This document shows, one piece after another, positions 32,892 through 43,968 of a stretch of 64,000 nt of DNA (positions are counted from its first letter, which is position 1; each line of letters starts with the position of its first letter). Source of the stretch: Ferrimonas balearica (GTDB taxonomy: Bacteria > Pseudomonadota > Gammaproteobacteria > Enterobacterales > Shewanellaceae); contig NZ_JAHVHW010000007.1 of the NCBI RefSeq assembly GCF_019802055.1, positions 124,001 through 188,000 of the forward strand, in the 5' to 3' direction. The notes under the pieces were generated by a model. The model was not told where the DNA came from, searched no databases, and saw only the letters and a list, made by a program, of their open reading frames with translations. The position numbers were made by a program, and so were the translations under genes.

Positions 32892-35468
32892 CTAGGGTTG
32901 GTCTTGCTCAAGCGCGCCGACCAGGGCGCGACTGAGGGTATCCTGTTCGGCCGGGCTTAAGGCCTGGCCATCTGGGGTGCAGAGCATAAAGAAGTCTTCC
33001 GCTTTCTCCCCAACGGTGGTGATTTTTGCCGCCTGGATCGAGAGTCCACAGCGGTCGAACACCTGAGCAATCTGGGCCAGCAGGCCCGGTCGGTCCAGGG
33101 TCACCAGTTCCATCATGGTGCAATTTTTACGCTGACTGGAAAGAAACTGCACCCGGGTTGGCACCCGGAATGAACGCAGTTTACGAGACAGCGGACGAAG
33201 TGACCTGTTGCTTAAGGTCCCCTTGGTCAGTGCGGTGATGAGACTGTGGCGGAGCCGATTGATCCGCGAAGGATCCTGGATCGGATGGCCATCATGCTCA
33301 AGGATTACGAAACTGTCCAGTGCGTATCCGTCCCGAGTGGTGAAGATCTGGGCGTCATGCACTGAGACGCGCTTGGCGTCCAACTGAGCCATCACCATGG
33401 CAAACAGGCCCGGTCGGTCAGGGCCGTATACCAGAAGCTCAGTGCCGCCTCGGGTCACATGAGTGGAGAGGTGCACTTGGTAGGCGCTCAGATCCTGCTC
33501 CAGCAACATCTCCGAGTGCCATAGGATCTGGGCTGGACTGTATCGCAAAAAGTAGTCGGCGGAGAGGCGTTGCCAGAACGCGTCGATCGCCTCCGGATCG
33601 AAGCCCTGGCGAATCAATTGATTCCGGGCCTTGCCCTTGTGTTCACGAATCCGGGCGCGGCTGTCTACGGGCTTCGCCATACCGGCGTTCAGGCGGTCCC
33701 GGGTGGCGTGGTAAAGCTCACGCAGCAGTGAACCTTTCCAGTTATTCCAGAGCTTGTCGTTGGTGGCGCAGATGTCTGCCACGGTCAGGCAGTAGAGGTA
33801 GGAGAGGCGGTCCGCATCCTGCACCTGCTCGGCAAAGGCCTCAATCACCTCAGGGTCAGTAATGTCCCGGCGCTGGGCCGTCACAGACATCAACAGGTGA
33901 TGTTCCACCAACCAGGCCACCAGGCGCCCATCGTGCTCGTTCAGGGCATGCTGCTGACAGAACTGGCGCGCTTCCTCGGCACCAATCTCACTGTGGTCCC
34001 CTCCACGGCCTTTGCCAATGTCATGGAACAGGGCCGCCAGAACCAGCAATCCTTTTTTCGGCAGTTGATCGATCAACACACTGCCCAGTGGGAAGATCTC
34101 TTTGTGTTCCGGGTCCGCAAAGCGCTCAATGAACTGCAGCAACCGGTGGGTATGCTCATCGACGGTAAAGGCGTGGAACAGGTCGAACTGCATCTGTCCG
34201 ACGATGCGCTGCCAGGGTTTGAGATAGGTGGACAGAATGCCGTGACGGTGCATCAGCGAGAGCGCTTTAATGCCGTCCGGATGGCGCAGTATCGCCATAA
34301 ACTGTGCCCGGCACTCCGGCAGCTCTGAGAGCGGCTGTTTCTGTTTGCGACGGGCTTTTCGAAGCAGCCTGAGAGTAGCAGTTGAAACCGTGTCCACCTC
34401 ACGCTGGCGGGCGGCCTGGACAAACAGTGCCAGGATCTGTGCCGGGTCCTCAAACACCTGATCGTGGGCGGCTTCAATCAGACGGCCACGACGGACGAAG
34501 GGCCCCTCAAGGGGGACAGGATCAGGCAGTGCCCGGGTGCGGAAGGTAGAGCGGAACAGCCACAGTAGCATCTGGTTCAGTTCGCGGACCGCCCGGACGG
34601 TGCGGTAGTAGCGCTTCATCATCTGCTCTACCGCAAGCTGAGTTTCGTCCCGATATCCCATCAGGCTGGCAACCGCACGCTGATGGTCGAACAGCAGGCG
34701 GTCCTCGGCGCGGCCTGCGACGCAGTGCAGCGCAAAGCGGAGGCGCCAGAGGTGGTCTCGGCAGGCGTTGAGCTCCTCCAACTCCTCAGGCTCAAGGAAT
34801 CCGTGGCTGACCAGCTCCGCCAGGCAGGAGGCGTTGAAGTGGCGCATCGCCACCCAGCTGATGGTCTGAATATCCCGAAGGCCGCCGGGGCAGGACTTGA
34901 GGTTGGGTTCCAGGTCAAAAGCGGTGGCGCGCTGGTGTCGGGCTTGCTGCTCGGTCAGCTTGGCTTCAAAAAAGGGGGGGCTGGGCCAGAAGTCGTCGGC
35001 GCTGATCGCCTGTTGCAGCTCGACATAGAGGGTGTTATCCCCCACCAGATAGCGGGATTCGAGCAGGTTGGTGGCGATGGTGATGTCGGCGCTGGCCTGA
35101 CTCAGGGTTTCTGCGACGGAGCGGACCGAGTGGCCGACTTCAAGGCGGGCATCCCACAGGGCCTGGAGCAGGGTGGTCAGCTTCTGCTCCAGCTCCGGGG
35201 AGGGCACCGGGCCGGTCAGAACCAGCAGGTCAACGTCGGAATGGGGGTGTAACTCACCCCGGCCATAGCCACCTACGGCGATAAGCGCCGCAGGCTCGCT
35301 GTCCAGCTCGAAGTGGTGCCAGAGCTGGATCAGGTTCTGATCCATCTCGTAGGCCCGTTCGGCCAGCAGGACGCCGATCGCCTCGCCGTCGATGAACTTC
35401 TGTCTGGCCGACTCGGCCTGTGCCCGCAAGCTGTCCCGGCACTGGGTGATGGCGTCCTTGTCCGTCAT
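32892..35468 (-). CDS. glnD: Bifunctional uridylyltransferase / uridylyl-removing enzyme
   Basis: Nitrogen sensor that uridylylates PII at low glutamine and removes the UMP at high glutamine, steering glutamine synthetase and Ntr regulation. The 858-residue protein shows the nucleotidyltransferase motif GGYGRGELHPHSDVD at about 66-80, the HD phosphodiesterase motif FHDIGKGRGGDHSEIG in mid-protein, and two C-terminal ACT domains (starting ELLVYGPDRPGLFAMVMAQL and MELVTLDRPGLLAQIAQVFD) for glutamine binding. Seven bases from map, nine from dapD. Confidence 0.97.
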   Translation of the reverse strand: MTDKDAITQCRDSLRAQAESARQKFIDGEAIGVLLAERAYEMDQNLIQLWHHFELDSEPAALIAVGGYGRGELHPHSDVDLLVLTGPVPSPELEQKLTTLLQALWDARLEVGHSVRSVAETLSQASADITIATNLLESRYLVGDNTLYVELQQAISADDFWPSPPFFEAKLTEQQARHQRATAFDLEPNLKSCPGGLRDIQTISWVAMRHFNASCLAELVSHGFLEPEELEELNACRDHLWRLRFALHCVAGRAEDRLLFDHQRAVASLMGYRDETQLAVEQMMKRYYRTVRAVRELNQMLLWLFRSTFRTRALPDPVPLEGPFVRRGRLIEAAHDQVFEDPAQILALFVQAARQREVDTVSTATLRLLRKARRKQKQPLSELPECRAQFMAILRHPDGIKALSLMHRHGILSTYLKPWQRIVGQMQFDLFHAFTVDEHTHRLLQFIERFADPEHKEIFPLGSVLIDQLPKKGLLVLAALFHDIGKGRGGDHSEIGAEEARQFCQQHALNEHDGRLVAWLVEHHLLMSVTAQRRDITDPEVIEAFAEQVQDADRLSYLYCLTVADICATNDKLWNNWKGSLLRELYHATRDRLNAGMAKPVDSRARIREHKGKARNQLIRQGFDPEAIDAFWQRLSADYFLRYSPAQILWHSEMLLEQDLSAYQVHLSTHVTRGGTELLVYGPDRPGLFAMVMAQLDAKRVSVHDAQIFTTRDGYALDSFVILEHDGHPIQDPSRINRLRHSLITALTKGTLSNRSLRPLSRKLRSFRVPTRVQFLSSQRKNCTMMELVTLDRPGLLAQIAQVFDRCGLSIQAAKITTVGEKAEDFFMLCTPDGQALSPAEQDTLSRALVGALEQDQP

Positions 35469-35475
35469 GGCTGGC

Positions 35476-36270
35476 TCAGGCGTGTTCGATGACGCGGGGC
35501 AGGATCCCCTCTTCGTCGGCGCGCAGGGTCAACACTTCGCAGCCATTCTCAGTCACCAGCAGGGTGTGCTCGTACTGAGCGGAGGGCTGGCCATCTTTGG
35601 TGGTGGCAGTCCAACCGTCCTTCTTGCTCACTTTGCAGCGGTAGTCGCCGGCGTTGATCATCGGTTCGATGGTGAAGCACATGCCAGCCTTCAGTTCCAG
35701 CTTGCCGCGGTTGCGGTAGTGAACGATTTGGGGCTCTTCGTGGAAGGTTGCACCGATACCGTGACCGCAGAAATCGCGGACCACTGAGAAACCGGCGCGC
35801 TCAGCGATGGGCTGAATCACGGCACCGATATCACTGATGCAGGCGCCGGGCTTGATGATCTTGATCGACTCATAGAGACACTCTTGAGTGACTTCGCAGA
35901 GTTTGCGGTTGCGCGGGGCGGTGTTACCAACGATGAACATGCGGGAGGTGTCGCCGTGGTAGCCGTCTTTGATCACCGTGATGTCGATGTTGACGATGTC
36001 GCCCTCTTTGAGCTTCTTGTGGCTGGGGATGCCGTGGCACACCACCTCGTTGATGGAGATGCAGGTGGACTTGGGAAAACCGTGGTAGTTGAGCGGTGCC
36101 GGAATTGCCTTCTGCTCGTTCACGATGAAGTTATGGCAGATCTGGTTCAGTTCGTCGGTGCTGATCCCTGCTTTGACGTGGGGTTCAATCATCTCCAGCA
36201 CCTGAGCGGCCAGACGGCCAGCCACGCGCATTTTTTCGATCTCTTCAGGGGTCTTGATGACAATGCTCAT
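35476..36270 (-). CDS. map: Methionine aminopeptidase, type I
   Basis: Removes the N-terminal methionine from nascent proteins. The 264-residue length matches the E. coli enzyme. Metal ligands are visible in VNIDITVIKDGYHGDTSRMF (two Asp), GHGIGATFHEEPQIVHY (His) and CFTIEPMIN (Glu), plus a Glu in YEHTLLVTENG. It is divergent from rpsB across 271 bases, the classic map-rpsB arrangement. Confidence 0.98.
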   Translation of the reverse strand: MSIVIKTPEEIEKMRVAGRLAAQVLEMIEPHVKAGISTDELNQICHNFIVNEQKAIPAPLNYHGFPKSTCISINEVVCHGIPSHKKLKEGDIVNIDITVIKDGYHGDTSRMFIVGNTAPRNRKLCEVTQECLYESIKIIKPGACISDIGAVIQPIAERAGFSVVRDFCGHGIGATFHEEPQIVHYRNRGKLELKAGMCFTIEPMINAGDYRCKVSKKDGWTATTKDGQPSAQYEHTLLVTENGCEVLTLRADEEGILPRVIEHA

Positions 36271-36318
36271 TAGTCTACTCTTTAGTCGGTTTCTGCCCGC
36301 AAAAAATACCCGTCAAAT

Positions 36319-36347
36319 TTGAGCCTGAGGGCGCGTTATGGTATAAA
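36319..36347 (+). promoter_or_regulatory. Promoter of rpsB-tsf
   Basis: -35 TTGAGC (36319-36324), 17-base spacer, -10 TATAAA (36342-36347), then a GC-rich discriminator (GCGCGCC). The GC discriminator is typical of ribosomal promoters under stringent control. Start near 36354. Confidence 0.75.
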
Positions 36348-36354
36348 GCGCGCC

Positions 36355-36541
36355 GACTCTGGCGAGACTGTGACGGGAGGGGCCCTATGGGCAACTGCGG
36401 ATCGGGCTCAATGGGCGTCATTATATCTGTAAAGTGACTTTATAAACCACACACGTACCGGCACATGCTCCGGGGTGCCCGAAAGGGTCGGAACATGGGG
36501 TACGTGGAGGCTTAACCCCAACTTAAATTTTGAGGAATATC
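36355..36541 (+). promoter_or_regulatory. rpsB leader RNA, probable S2 autoregulatory element
   Basis: The 187-base leader precedes rpsB. Its 3' part holds a CCC-GAAA-GGG hairpin at about 36479-36488 and the GTACGTGGAGG stretch followed by TTAACCCCAAC (36500-36523), which I recall from rpsB leaders of gammaproteobacteria, where S2 binds and represses rpsB-tsf. The exact fold cannot be proven by eye. Confidence 0.6.
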
Positions 36542-37270
36542 ATGGCTACTGTATCCATGCGCGACATGCTGAAGGCCGGTGTGCACTTCGGTCACCAAAC
36601 CCGTTACTGGAACCCCAAGATGAAGCCGTTCATCTTCGGTGCTCGTAACAAGGTTCACATCATCAACCTGGAACACACTGTTCCGATGATGAACGAAGCC
36701 CTGGCTTTCCTGGGTGGCGTTGCTTCCAAGAACGGTAAAGTACTGTTCGTAGGTACCAAGCGCGCTGCTGGCCAAGCTGTTCGCGAAGCGGCTCAAAGCT
36801 GTGACCAGTACTACGTCGACAACCGCTGGCTGGGCGGCATGCTGACCAACTGGAAGACCGTACGTCAATCCATCAAGCGCCTGAAAGACCTGGAAGCTCA
36901 GTCTCAAGACGGCACCTTCGAAAAGCTGACCAAGAAAGAAGCGCTGATGCGTTCTCGTGAAATGGCCAAGCTGGAGAAGTCTCTGGGTGGTATCAAGGAC
37001 ATGGGCGGTCTGCCGGACGCGCTGTTCGTGATCGACGCTGAGCACGAGCACATTGCTATCAAAGAAGCCAACAACCTGGGCATCCCGGTAGTGGCTATCG
37101 TTGATACCAACACCAACCCGGATGGCGTTGACTACATCGTACCGGGTAACGACGACGCGATCCGCGCCATCCAGCTGTACACCGGCGCTGTTGCTCAAGC
37201 TGTTAAAGAAGGCCGTTCTCAGGATCTGGCTGTTCAAGCTGAGCAAGACGGTTTCGTTGAAGCCGAGTAA
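36542..37270 (+). CDS. rpsB: 30S ribosomal protein S2
   Basis: 242-residue ribosomal protein that helps bind S1 to the small subunit. ATG 36542 ([20 protein letters not shown]) follows GAGGAATA; the usual S2 opening is clear, with [15 protein letters not shown] and [20 protein letters not shown] next. Codon use is strongly biased, as for highly expressed genes. First gene of rpsB-tsf; a terminator follows. Confidence 0.99.
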   Translation: MATVSMRDMLKAGVHFGHQTRYWNPKMKPFIFGARNKVHIINLEHTVPMMNEALAFLGGVASKNGKVLFVGTKRAAGQAVREAAQSCDQYYVDNRWLGGMLTNWKTVRQSIKRLKDLEAQSQDGTFEKLTKKEALMRSREMAKLEKSLGGIKDMGGLPDALFVIDAEHEHIAIKEANNLGIPVVAIVDTNTNPDGVDYIVPGNDDAIRAIQLYTGAVAQAVKEGRSQDLAVQAEQDGFVEAE

Positions 37271-37322
37271 TAGGGCGGATTGCTTGCAATCTCCCAAAGA
37301 CCAAGCTGAATGATTGGTTTAA

Positions 37323-37348
37323 CGGGGGCCCTATGGCCCCTGTTTTTT
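37323..37348 (+). terminator. Hairpin between rpsB and tsf (partial terminator)
   Basis: GGGGCC (37325-37330) pairs with GGCCCC (37335-37340), flanked by extra pairs and followed by six T. In this position a leaky terminator commonly sets the ratio of S2 to EF-Ts. Confidence 0.8.
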
Positions 37349-37379
37349 AAATCCGACGATTCTCGAGAGGAATAGGACA

Positions 37380-38252
37380 ATGGCAGTTACTGCTTCCCTG
37401 GTAAAAGAGCTGCGCGAGCGTACCGGCGCTGGCATGATGGATTGTAAGAAAGCCCTGGTAGAAACCAACGGCGATATCGAGCTGGCCATCGAGAACATGC
37501 GTAAGTCCGGTCTGGCCAAAGCCGCTAAGAAAGCCGGTCGTGTTGCCGCCGAAGGTACCATCGTAATCAAGCAAGAGAACGGTGTTGCTGCAATGGTTGA
37601 AGTCAACTGTGAAACTGACTTCGTTGCCATGGACAAGTCTTTCCAGGCTCTGGCCAACGGCGTTGCTGACATCGCTCTGGCTGGCAAGATCACCGACATC
37701 GACGCGCTGCGTGCTGCTCCGATGAACGATTCCGACGTTGACACCGTTCGTGCAGAACTGGTTGCCAAGATCGGTGAAAACATGGCGGTTCGTCGTGTTG
37801 AAATCGTTGAAGGTTCTAACCTGGGTGCCTACATCCACGGTCGTAAGATCGGTGTTGTAGCGGTTCTGGAAGGTGGCGACGAAGAGCTGGCCAAAGACGT
37901 TGCTATGCACGTTGCGGCTTGCAGCCCGCAGTTCGTTACTCCGGAAGACGTATCCGAAGAAGTGGTTGCCAAAGAGCGTGAGATCCAGGTTGAACTGGCC
38001 ATGAACTCTGGCAAGCCGAAAGAGATCGCTGAGAAGATGGTTGAAGGCCGTATGCGCAAGTTCACCGGTGAGGTTTCTCTGACCGGTCAGGCTTTCGTTA
38101 AGGATCCGTCCATCACCGTTGGCAAACTGCTGGAGCAGAAAGGTGCCAAAGTGATCAACTTCGTTCGCCTGGAAGTGGGTGAAGGCATCGAGAAAGAAGA
38201 AGTGGATTTCGCTGCAGAAGTAGCCGCTCAGGTTGCCGCTGCCAAGTCCTAA
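37380..38252 (+). CDS. tsf: Elongation factor Ts
   Basis: Guanine-nucleotide exchange factor for EF-Tu. The 290-residue length is normal. It has the UBA-like start [20 protein letters not shown], then the [10 protein letters not shown] core block, and the C-terminal dimerisation-like region. Strong codon bias. Follows rpsB by 109 bases containing a hairpin. Confidence 0.99.
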   Translation: MAVTASLVKELRERTGAGMMDCKKALVETNGDIELAIENMRKSGLAKAAKKAGRVAAEGTIVIKQENGVAAMVEVNCETDFVAMDKSFQALANGVADIALAGKITDIDALRAAPMNDSDVDTVRAELVAKIGENMAVRRVEIVEGSNLGAYIHGRKIGVVAVLEGGDEELAKDVAMHVAACSPQFVTPEDVSEEVVAKEREIQVELAMNSGKPKEIAEKMVEGRMRKFTGEVSLTGQAFVKDPSITVGKLLEQKGAKVINFVRLEVGEGIEKEEVDFAAEVAAQVAAAKS

Positions 38253-38276
38253 GGACACACTTCTTAACCAAGATCA

Positions 38277-38302
38277 GACCGCAGCAGCCGCTGCGGTCTT
38301 TT
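38277..38302 (+). terminator. Intrinsic terminator between tsf and pyrH
   Basis: Stem GACCGCAGC (38277-38285) with GCTGCGGTC (38290-38298), loop AGCC, followed by TTTT. It may be leaky, since pyrH follows in 20 bases. Confidence 0.85.
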
Positions 38303-38321
38303 AGCATCAGGAAATCAGTCA

Positions 38322-39053
38322 ATGAGCACCAATCCAAAACCTGCATACCGTCGTATTCTGCTGAAACTCAGTGGTGAAGCCCTGATGGGCGAAGAAGGGT
38401 TCGGCATCGATCCCAAGGTACTGGACCGCATGGCCCAGGAGATCAAAGAGCTGGTTGAGCTCGGCGTGCAAGTGGGCTTGGTGATCGGGGGCGGTAACCT
38501 GTTCCGTGGTGAAGGTCTGGCGAGCGCCGGCATGAACCGCGTGGTGGGCGATCACATGGGTATGTTGGCCACCGTGATGAACGGTCTGGCCATGCGCGAT
38601 GCCCTGCACCGTGCTTATGTGAATGCTCGTCTGATGTCCGCCATTCCGCTCAACGGTGTGTGCGACAACTACAGCTGGGCGGAGGCGATCAGCCTGCTCA
38701 AGTCCGGCCGAGTGGTGATTTTCAGTGCCGGGACCGGCAACCCCTTCTTCACCACCGATTCTGCAGCCTGTCTGCGTGGCATCGAGATTGAAGCCGATGT
38801 GGTCCTCAAGGGCACCAAGGTGGATGGCGTTTATACCGATGACCCGGTGAAAAACCCCGATGCGACAAAGTATGATAAGCTCAGCTACCAGGAAGTTCTG
38901 GAAAAAGAATTAAAAGTGATGGACCTGTCTGCCTTTACTCTGGCCCGGGATCACCACTTGCCGATCATGGTGTTTAATATGAACGAGCCTGGCGCTCTGC
39001 GTAGCGTAGTAATGGGCGACAGCATCGGCACCGTGATCTGCGATCTGGATTAA
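38322..39053 (+). CDS. pyrH: Uridylate kinase
   Basis: Phosphorylates UMP to UDP with ATP, an essential pyrimidine step in bacteria. The 243-residue amino-acid-kinase-fold protein shows [13 protein letters not shown] near residue 8, [10 protein letters not shown] near 53, and [13 protein letters not shown] near 139. Length equals the usual size. Followed by frr 24 bases later. Confidence 0.98.
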   Translation: MSTNPKPAYRRILLKLSGEALMGEEGFGIDPKVLDRMAQEIKELVELGVQVGLVIGGGNLFRGEGLASAGMNRVVGDHMGMLATVMNGLAMRDALHRAYVNARLMSAIPLNGVCDNYSWAEAISLLKSGRVVIFSAGTGNPFFTTDSAACLRGIEIEADVVLKGTKVDGVYTDDPVKNPDATKYDKLSYQEVLEKELKVMDLSAFTLARDHHLPIMVFNMNEPGALRSVVMGDSIGTVICDLD

Positions 39054-39077
39054 TCTGCTTCAAATAGGACGTACAAC

Positions 39078-39635
39078 GTGATTAACGACATCAAGAAAGA
39101 CGCCAAAGACCGTATGGTTAAGAGTGTGGAAGCCACCCAAACTCAAATGAGCAAGGTGCGCACCGGTCGAGCCCACCCCAGCCTGCTGGACAGCATCATG
39201 GTGTCCTATTACGGCGTTGATACCCCCCTGAAGCAGGTGGGTAACGTTACCACTGAAGATTCTCGTACCCTGGCTGTGACCGTGTTCGATAAGAGCATGA
39301 TCCAAGCGGTTGAGAAGGCAATCATGGCCTCTGATCTGGGTCTGAACCCGAACTCTGCCGGTACCATGATCCGCATCCCGCTGCCGCCGCTGACCGAAGA
39401 GCGTCGTCGTGACCTGGTTAAAGTGGTTCGCGCTGAAGCCGAGCACGGCCGTGTTGCCATTCGCAACATCCGTCGTGACGCCAACAGCGACATCAAGGCG
39501 CTGGAGAAGGACAAAGAGATCAGTGAAGATGACGCTCGCCGTGGTGAAGACGACATCCAGAAGCTGACCGATCAGTACGTTAAAGAGATCGACGCCATCC
39601 TGGCTGACAAAGAAAAAGAGTTGATGGAAGTCTAA
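39078..39635 (+). CDS. frr: Ribosome recycling factor
   Basis: Splits post-termination ribosomes together with EF-G. 185 residues, GTG start at 39078. The three-helix-bundle blocks [17 protein letters not shown] and [20 protein letters not shown] are diagnostic. The spacing to pyrH and the gap before uppS make this the end of the pyrH-frr pair. Confidence 0.98.
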   Translation: MINDIKKDAKDRMVKSVEATQTQMSKVRTGRAHPSLLDSIMVSYYGVDTPLKQVGNVTTEDSRTLAVTVFDKSMIQAVEKAIMASDLGLNPNSAGTMIRIPLPPLTEERRRDLVKVVRAEAEHGRVAIRNIRRDANSDIKALEKDKEISEDDARRGEDDIQKLTDQYVKEIDAILADKEKELMEV

Positions 39636-39724
39636 GCCCTTCTATCCTCCCTAGAGATAAAACGCCGTGTAGGGGTATACTACGCGGCGTTTGTGTTTTT
39701 AACCCTATCAGGAAGTTCCACTGA

Positions 39725-40477
39725 ATGACCCAACCCGACCAGCAGGCGAACGTCGTTCCCACGCCTAAACACATCGCCATCATCATGGATGGCAATGGTC
39801 GTTGGGCTGAAGCACAGGGGCAGCCCAGAGTCATGGGGCATCGTGCCGGCGTTAAGTCGGTGCGCGATGTCGTCGCCCTTTGCCGTCAGCATCAGGTGGA
39901 ATCCTTGACCCTGTTCGCCTTCTCCAGTGAAAACTGGCGTCGACCGGAAGGGGAAGTGAAGCTGCTGATGCGCCTGTTTTCTGTTGTGCTGCGTCGGGAA
40001 GCGAAGCTGCTGAAGCGCAACGACGTCCGGTTGAAAATCATTGGCGACGTCAGTGGTTTTGATCAAAAGCTCCAGGTCCGTATTCGCCAGGCGGAAGCGG
40101 ACACAGCCCACTGCCAGGGCATGGTGCTGAACATCGCAGCCAATTACGGTGGTCGGTGGGACGTGGTGAACGCCGCGCGCAAACTGGCTGATCTCGCGGT
40201 GCAGGGGGAGATTGTGCCGAGTGACATCGACGAAGTGCTGTTTGACCGCTTTACGTCGCTCTCTGACCAACCCGAGGTGGATCTGCTGATCCGTACCGGA
40301 GGTGAGCAGCGGATCAGCAATTTTCTGCTCTGGCAGTGCGCTTACAGCGAACTGTTTTTCTCCGATGCCCTTTGGCCAGATTTTGGTGAAACCGCACTGC
40401 AGGAGGCATTGGACTCCTTTGCAAGCCGTCAACGGCGCTTCGGTCTCACCAGCGCCCAAGTGGCAACCGTTGAGTAA
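39725..40477 (+). CDS. uppS: Undecaprenyl diphosphate synthase
   Basis: Cis-prenyltransferase that makes the C55 carrier lipid for peptidoglycan and LPS. 250 residues. The catalytic aspartate is in IIMDGNGRWAE; later blocks are LTLFAFSSENWRRP, LNIAANYGGRWDV and DLLIRTGGEQRISNFLLWQ. In this lineage uppS-cdsA precede dxr, unlike E. coli (dxr-uppS-cdsA). Confidence 0.98.
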   Translation: MTQPDQQANVVPTPKHIAIIMDGNGRWAEAQGQPRVMGHRAGVKSVRDVVALCRQHQVESLTLFAFSSENWRRPEGEVKLLMRLFSVVLRREAKLLKRNDVRLKIIGDVSGFDQKLQVRIRQAEADTAHCQGMVLNIAANYGGRWDVVNAARKLADLAVQGEIVPSDIDEVLFDRFTSLSDQPEVDLLIRTGGEQRISNFLLWQCAYSELFFSDALWPDFGETALQEALDSFASRQRRFGLTSAQVATVE

Positions 40478-40540
40478 AGGGTGCCTGCGCCCTCTACACT
40501 TCGCTCAGGCGATAACTAAAAAAGAAAAAAAGAGGTTTTT

Positions 40541-41395
40541 TTGCTTAAGCAACGTGTCCTGACCGCCCTGTGTCTGCTGCCTTTGGCCCTGGCCGGGATC
40601 TTCATGCTGCCTGTGCCCGCTTTTGCGCTGGCGGTGGCGGCCGTTATCGTTCTGGCGGCCCGTGAGTGGGGTGCCCTGATCCGACCCGGTGACCAAATGA
40701 TTAAGGGTGCCTACGCCGTGGCCGTAGCCGTGTTGCTGGCGGCGCTGATGGTGCTGGTGCCCGATGAGCTGCTCTGGAGCGGCCATCAACTCCACCCCTT
40801 GGCCCATGGCGTACTCCTGGCCGGGGCACTCTGGTGGCTGGCTGCGCTGGCGCTGGTGTTGACCTATCCGCGCAGTGCCCGCTGGTGGCATCGCTCTGCC
40901 TGGCTCAAATCTCTGTTTGGTCAATTGACCCTGCTGCCTTGCTTTGTGGCCCTGGTCGTCCTGAAAAGCTGGCCCGGTCTGAACGGCATGGGCGGCGCCT
41001 ATCTGGTGCTGGCAGTATTGCTGCTGGTCTGGGGGGCGGATACCGGCGCTTACTTTGTTGGCAAGGCGATTGGAAAGAACAAATTGATTCCCCGGGTCAG
41101 CCCAGGAAAAACCCGCGAAGGCCTGTTTGGCGGCATGGCCGTCTGTGCCCTGCTGGGCGCACTGGGCGCCTACCTGGTGCCGGAACTGAACCTCATCACC
41201 GCGCTGACTCTGGCGCTTATCACCGGTCTGGCGTCTGCTCTGGGTGACCTTACCGAAAGCATGTTCAAACGTGCCGCTGATATCAAAGACAGTGGTCGAC
41301 TGTTGCCCGGGCACGGTGGTGTGCTGGATCGCATCGATAGCGTGACTGCCGCCATGCCGGTGTTCGCTCTGCTCTATCTCTATTTTGGGATCTGA
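40541..41395 (+). CDS. cdsA: Phosphatidate cytidylyltransferase
   Basis: Makes CDP-diacylglycerol from phosphatidate and CTP, for all phospholipids. 284 residues, eight or so membrane helices. The signature lies near the C-terminus: [11 protein letters not shown] then [19 protein letters not shown]. The start is TTG 40541 with AGAGG upstream. Ends four bases before dxr. Confidence 0.96.
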   Translation: MLKQRVLTALCLLPLALAGIFMLPVPAFALAVAAVIVLAAREWGALIRPGDQMIKGAYAVAVAVLLAALMVLVPDELLWSGHQLHPLAHGVLLAGALWWLAALALVLTYPRSARWWHRSAWLKSLFGQLTLLPCFVALVVLKSWPGLNGMGGAYLVLAVLLLVWGADTGAYFVGKAIGKNKLIPRVSPGKTREGLFGGMAVCALLGALGAYLVPELNLITALTLALITGLASALGDLTESMFKRAADIKDSGRLLPGHGGVLDRIDSVTAAMPVFALLYLYFGI

Positions 41396-41399
41396 TTTC

Positions 41400-42590
41400 A
41401 TGCAAAATCTGGCGGTAATGGGGGCTACCGGTTCCATCGGAACCAGCACCCTGGATGTGATCCGTCGTCATCCTGATAAGTATCGAGCTTACGCCCTGTG
41501 CGCGCACAGCAGCGCCGAAGCGATGGCAACCTTATGTCGGGAGTTGGAACCCGCTTACGCCGTGATGGTGGAGCCTGAGGCCGCCAAACGTCTTGAGCAG
41601 GCGCTGGCCGGAAAGGTAGCGACTCAGGTTCTGGCCGGGGAAGAGGCCCTGATCGAGGTGGCGGGACTGCCTGAGGTGGATACCGTTATGGCAGCCATCG
41701 TTGGGGCGGCAGGTTTGCATTCAACCCTGAAGGCGGTTGAGCAGGGCAAACGCGTGCTGCTGGCCAACAAGGAGGCCCTGGTAGTGTCCGGTCGCCTGTT
41801 TATGGACGCCGTGGCCCAAAGCGGTGCCACACTGCTCCCGGTGGACTCTGAGCACAACGCCATCTTCCAGAGCTTGCCTGAAAGCGTTCAGACCCGCCTC
41901 GGCCACTGCGATCTGGCGGGTAACGGCATCTCTCATTTGCTGCTGACCGGATCCGGCGGGCCGTTCCGCACCCGTGACCTCACCACGTTCGACGCCATCA
42001 CGCCTGCAGAAGCTTGCGCCCATCCCAACTGGAGCATGGGCCGTAAGATCTCTGTCGACTCCGCCACCATGATGAATAAAGGGTTGGAGTACGTGGAGGC
42101 CCGCTGGCTGTTCAACGCTTCGGCTGAGCAGATCCAGGTGGTGATTCATCCCCAGAGCGTTATCCACTCCATGGTGCAGTACAAAGATGGCTCGGTACTG
42201 GCCCAGATGGGGCAACCGGATATGCGGACGCCCATTGCCCACTCCATGGCCTATCCTGATCGGATCCGGGCCGGTGTGGAACCATTGGACTTTTTCCGGG
42301 TCGGACAATTGACCTTCGAGCAACCGGATTTTTCCCGCTACCCTTGCCTGAAGCTGGCCATTGAGGCCTGTAATCATGGGCAGGAAGCGACCACCGTGCT
42401 CAACGCGGCCAATGAAGTGGCGGTTGCCGCCTTTCTTGATGGCCAGATCCGCTTTAGTGACATTGCCCGGGTAAATGGGTACTGTCTGGAGCAGGCTGAG
42501 TTGGCGCCTTTGGGGACGCTGGAAGGCTTGGCACAACTGGATACCCAGGCCCGGGCTTTGGCGCGGGACTGGCTGAGTAGAGGACACTGA
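41400..42590 (+). CDS. dxr: 1-deoxy-D-xylulose 5-phosphate reductoisomerase
   Basis: Second enzyme of the MEP pathway, converting DXP to methylerythritol phosphate. 396 residues. The NADPH loop is [14 protein letters not shown] at the N-terminus; the metal and substrate motif is [10 protein letters not shown], and [15 protein letters not shown] follows. Start is ATG 41400; an in-frame TTG 15 bases upstream would overlap cdsA. Overlaps rseP by one base. Confidence 0.98.
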   Translation: MQNLAVMGATGSIGTSTLDVIRRHPDKYRAYALCAHSSAEAMATLCRELEPAYAVMVEPEAAKRLEQALAGKVATQVLAGEEALIEVAGLPEVDTVMAAIVGAAGLHSTLKAVEQGKRVLLANKEALVVSGRLFMDAVAQSGATLLPVDSEHNAIFQSLPESVQTRLGHCDLAGNGISHLLLTGSGGPFRTRDLTTFDAITPAEACAHPNWSMGRKISVDSATMMNKGLEYVEARWLFNASAEQIQVVIHPQSVIHSMVQYKDGSVLAQMGQPDMRTPIAHSMAYPDRIRAGVEPLDFFRVGQLTFEQPDFSRYPCLKLAIEACNHGQEATTVLNAANEVAVAAFLDGQIRFSDIARVNGYCLEQAELAPLGTLEGLAQLDTQARALARDWLSRGH

Positions 42591-43939
42591 TGCTGGCATT
42601 TTTGTGGAACCTGGGCGCTTTTATTGTCGCGCTGGGGATCCTGGTAACCGTTCACGAGTTTGGCCACTTCTGGGTAGCCAGACGCTGTGGTGTAAAGGTG
42701 GAACGCTTCTCCATCGGCTTTGGCAAGGCGATTTGGCGTCGCACCGGTGCGGATGGTACCGAGTATGTGGTGGCGGCTATTCCCCTGGGCGGTTATGTCA
42801 AAATGCTGGATGGGCGGGTGGACAATCTGCCTGCCGAACTGGAATCCCAGGCGTTTGACCGCAAATCCGTATGGCAGCGTATCGCCATTGTTGCTGCTGG
42901 CCCTCTGGCCAACTTCCTCTTTGCCCTGTTTGCGCTCTACCTGATGTTCCTGGTTGGCGTGCCGGCAGTTAAGCCGGTGCTGGACCGTCCGGCAGAAGGC
43001 TCTATTGCGGCCAGCGCTCAGCTTGAAGAAAAAAGCCTGATCACCTCAGTGGCGGGACAGCCAGTACTGGATTGGGAAGCGGTGAATCTGGCACTGCTTG
43101 GCCAACTCGGCAATCAACGCATCCCCCTGACCGTTGAGGCGCCCGGCGGCGGCCAGCGTGACGTGGTTCTGGATACCCAGAACTGGCAGGTCAACCCCGA
43201 AAACGAATCGCTTCTGACCAGCCTGGGGTTGGTACCCTGGTCTCCTAAGGCCACCGACACGCTGGCGTTTGTGGATGAACAAGGCGCGGCTTACGCCGCT
43301 GGTGTTCGTCAGGGTGACCGTCTGATTGCTCTGGGTGGCCAGCCCTACGAGGGCTGGGAACAGTTGGTTGGCATGGTTGAGTCCCACGCGGATACGCCTC
43401 TGACCATCGAAGTGGCCCGTGAAGGCGAGCGTCTGAACTACACCATGGTGCCCAAGGGGCAGCTTGAGAATGGGCAGCTGGTTGGCAAGATTGGTGTGGC
43501 CCCCGGTCGGGATGCCTGGCCCGAAGCGTATCGCATCGACCTTAAGTACGGCGTGATTGAAGCCCTGAGCAAAGCGGCCTCCCGAACCTGGGAATTGACC
43601 TCACTGACCTTCAAGATGATCGGTAAACTGTTTACCGGTGATGTCTCCGTGAAGAGTCTGAGCGGCCCCATCTCCATTGCTCAGGGAGCGGGTGCAACGG
43701 CGGGATTTGGGCTGGTTTATTTCCTTGGCTTCCTGGCACTGATCAGTGTGAACCTTGGAATCATCAACCTGTTGCCTCTGCCTGTGCTTGATGGTGGCCA
43801 CTTACTTTATTACTTTATTGAACTTTTAACGGGTCGTCCGGTGCCGGAGCGGGTACAGGAGATCGGTTTCCGAATCGGCTCGGCGCTACTTCTGTTGTTG
43901 ATGTCCATTGCCATTGTCAACGATGTCGCCCGACTTTAG
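42590..43939 (+). CDS. rseP: Site-2 zinc metalloprotease RseP
   Basis: Intramembrane protease that cleaves anti-sigma factor RseA in the envelope-stress response and removes signal peptides. 449 residues. The HExxH zinc motif is [12 protein letters not shown] near residue 21; the third ligand lies in [12 protein letters not shown] near 400. Two periplasmic PDZ domains lie between. Placed directly before bamA, the outer-membrane assembly gene. Confidence 0.97.
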   Translation: MLAFLWNLGAFIVALGILVTVHEFGHFWVARRCGVKVERFSIGFGKAIWRRTGADGTEYVVAAIPLGGYVKMLDGRVDNLPAELESQAFDRKSVWQRIAIVAAGPLANFLFALFALYLMFLVGVPAVKPVLDRPAEGSIAASAQLEEKSLITSVAGQPVLDWEAVNLALLGQLGNQRIPLTVEAPGGGQRDVVLDTQNWQVNPENESLLTSLGLVPWSPKATDTLAFVDEQGAAYAAGVRQGDRLIALGGQPYEGWEQLVGMVESHADTPLTIEVAREGERLNYTMVPKGQLENGQLVGKIGVAPGRDAWPEAYRIDLKYGVIEALSKAASRTWELTSLTFKMIGKLFTGDVSVKSLSGPISIAQGAGATAGFGLVYFLGFLALISVNLGIINLLPLPVLDGGHLLYYFIELLTGRPVPERVQEIGFRIGSALLLLLMSIAIVNDVARL

Positions 43940-43968
43940 GGACTAAGGGAATAACAAGAAACGCGTCT

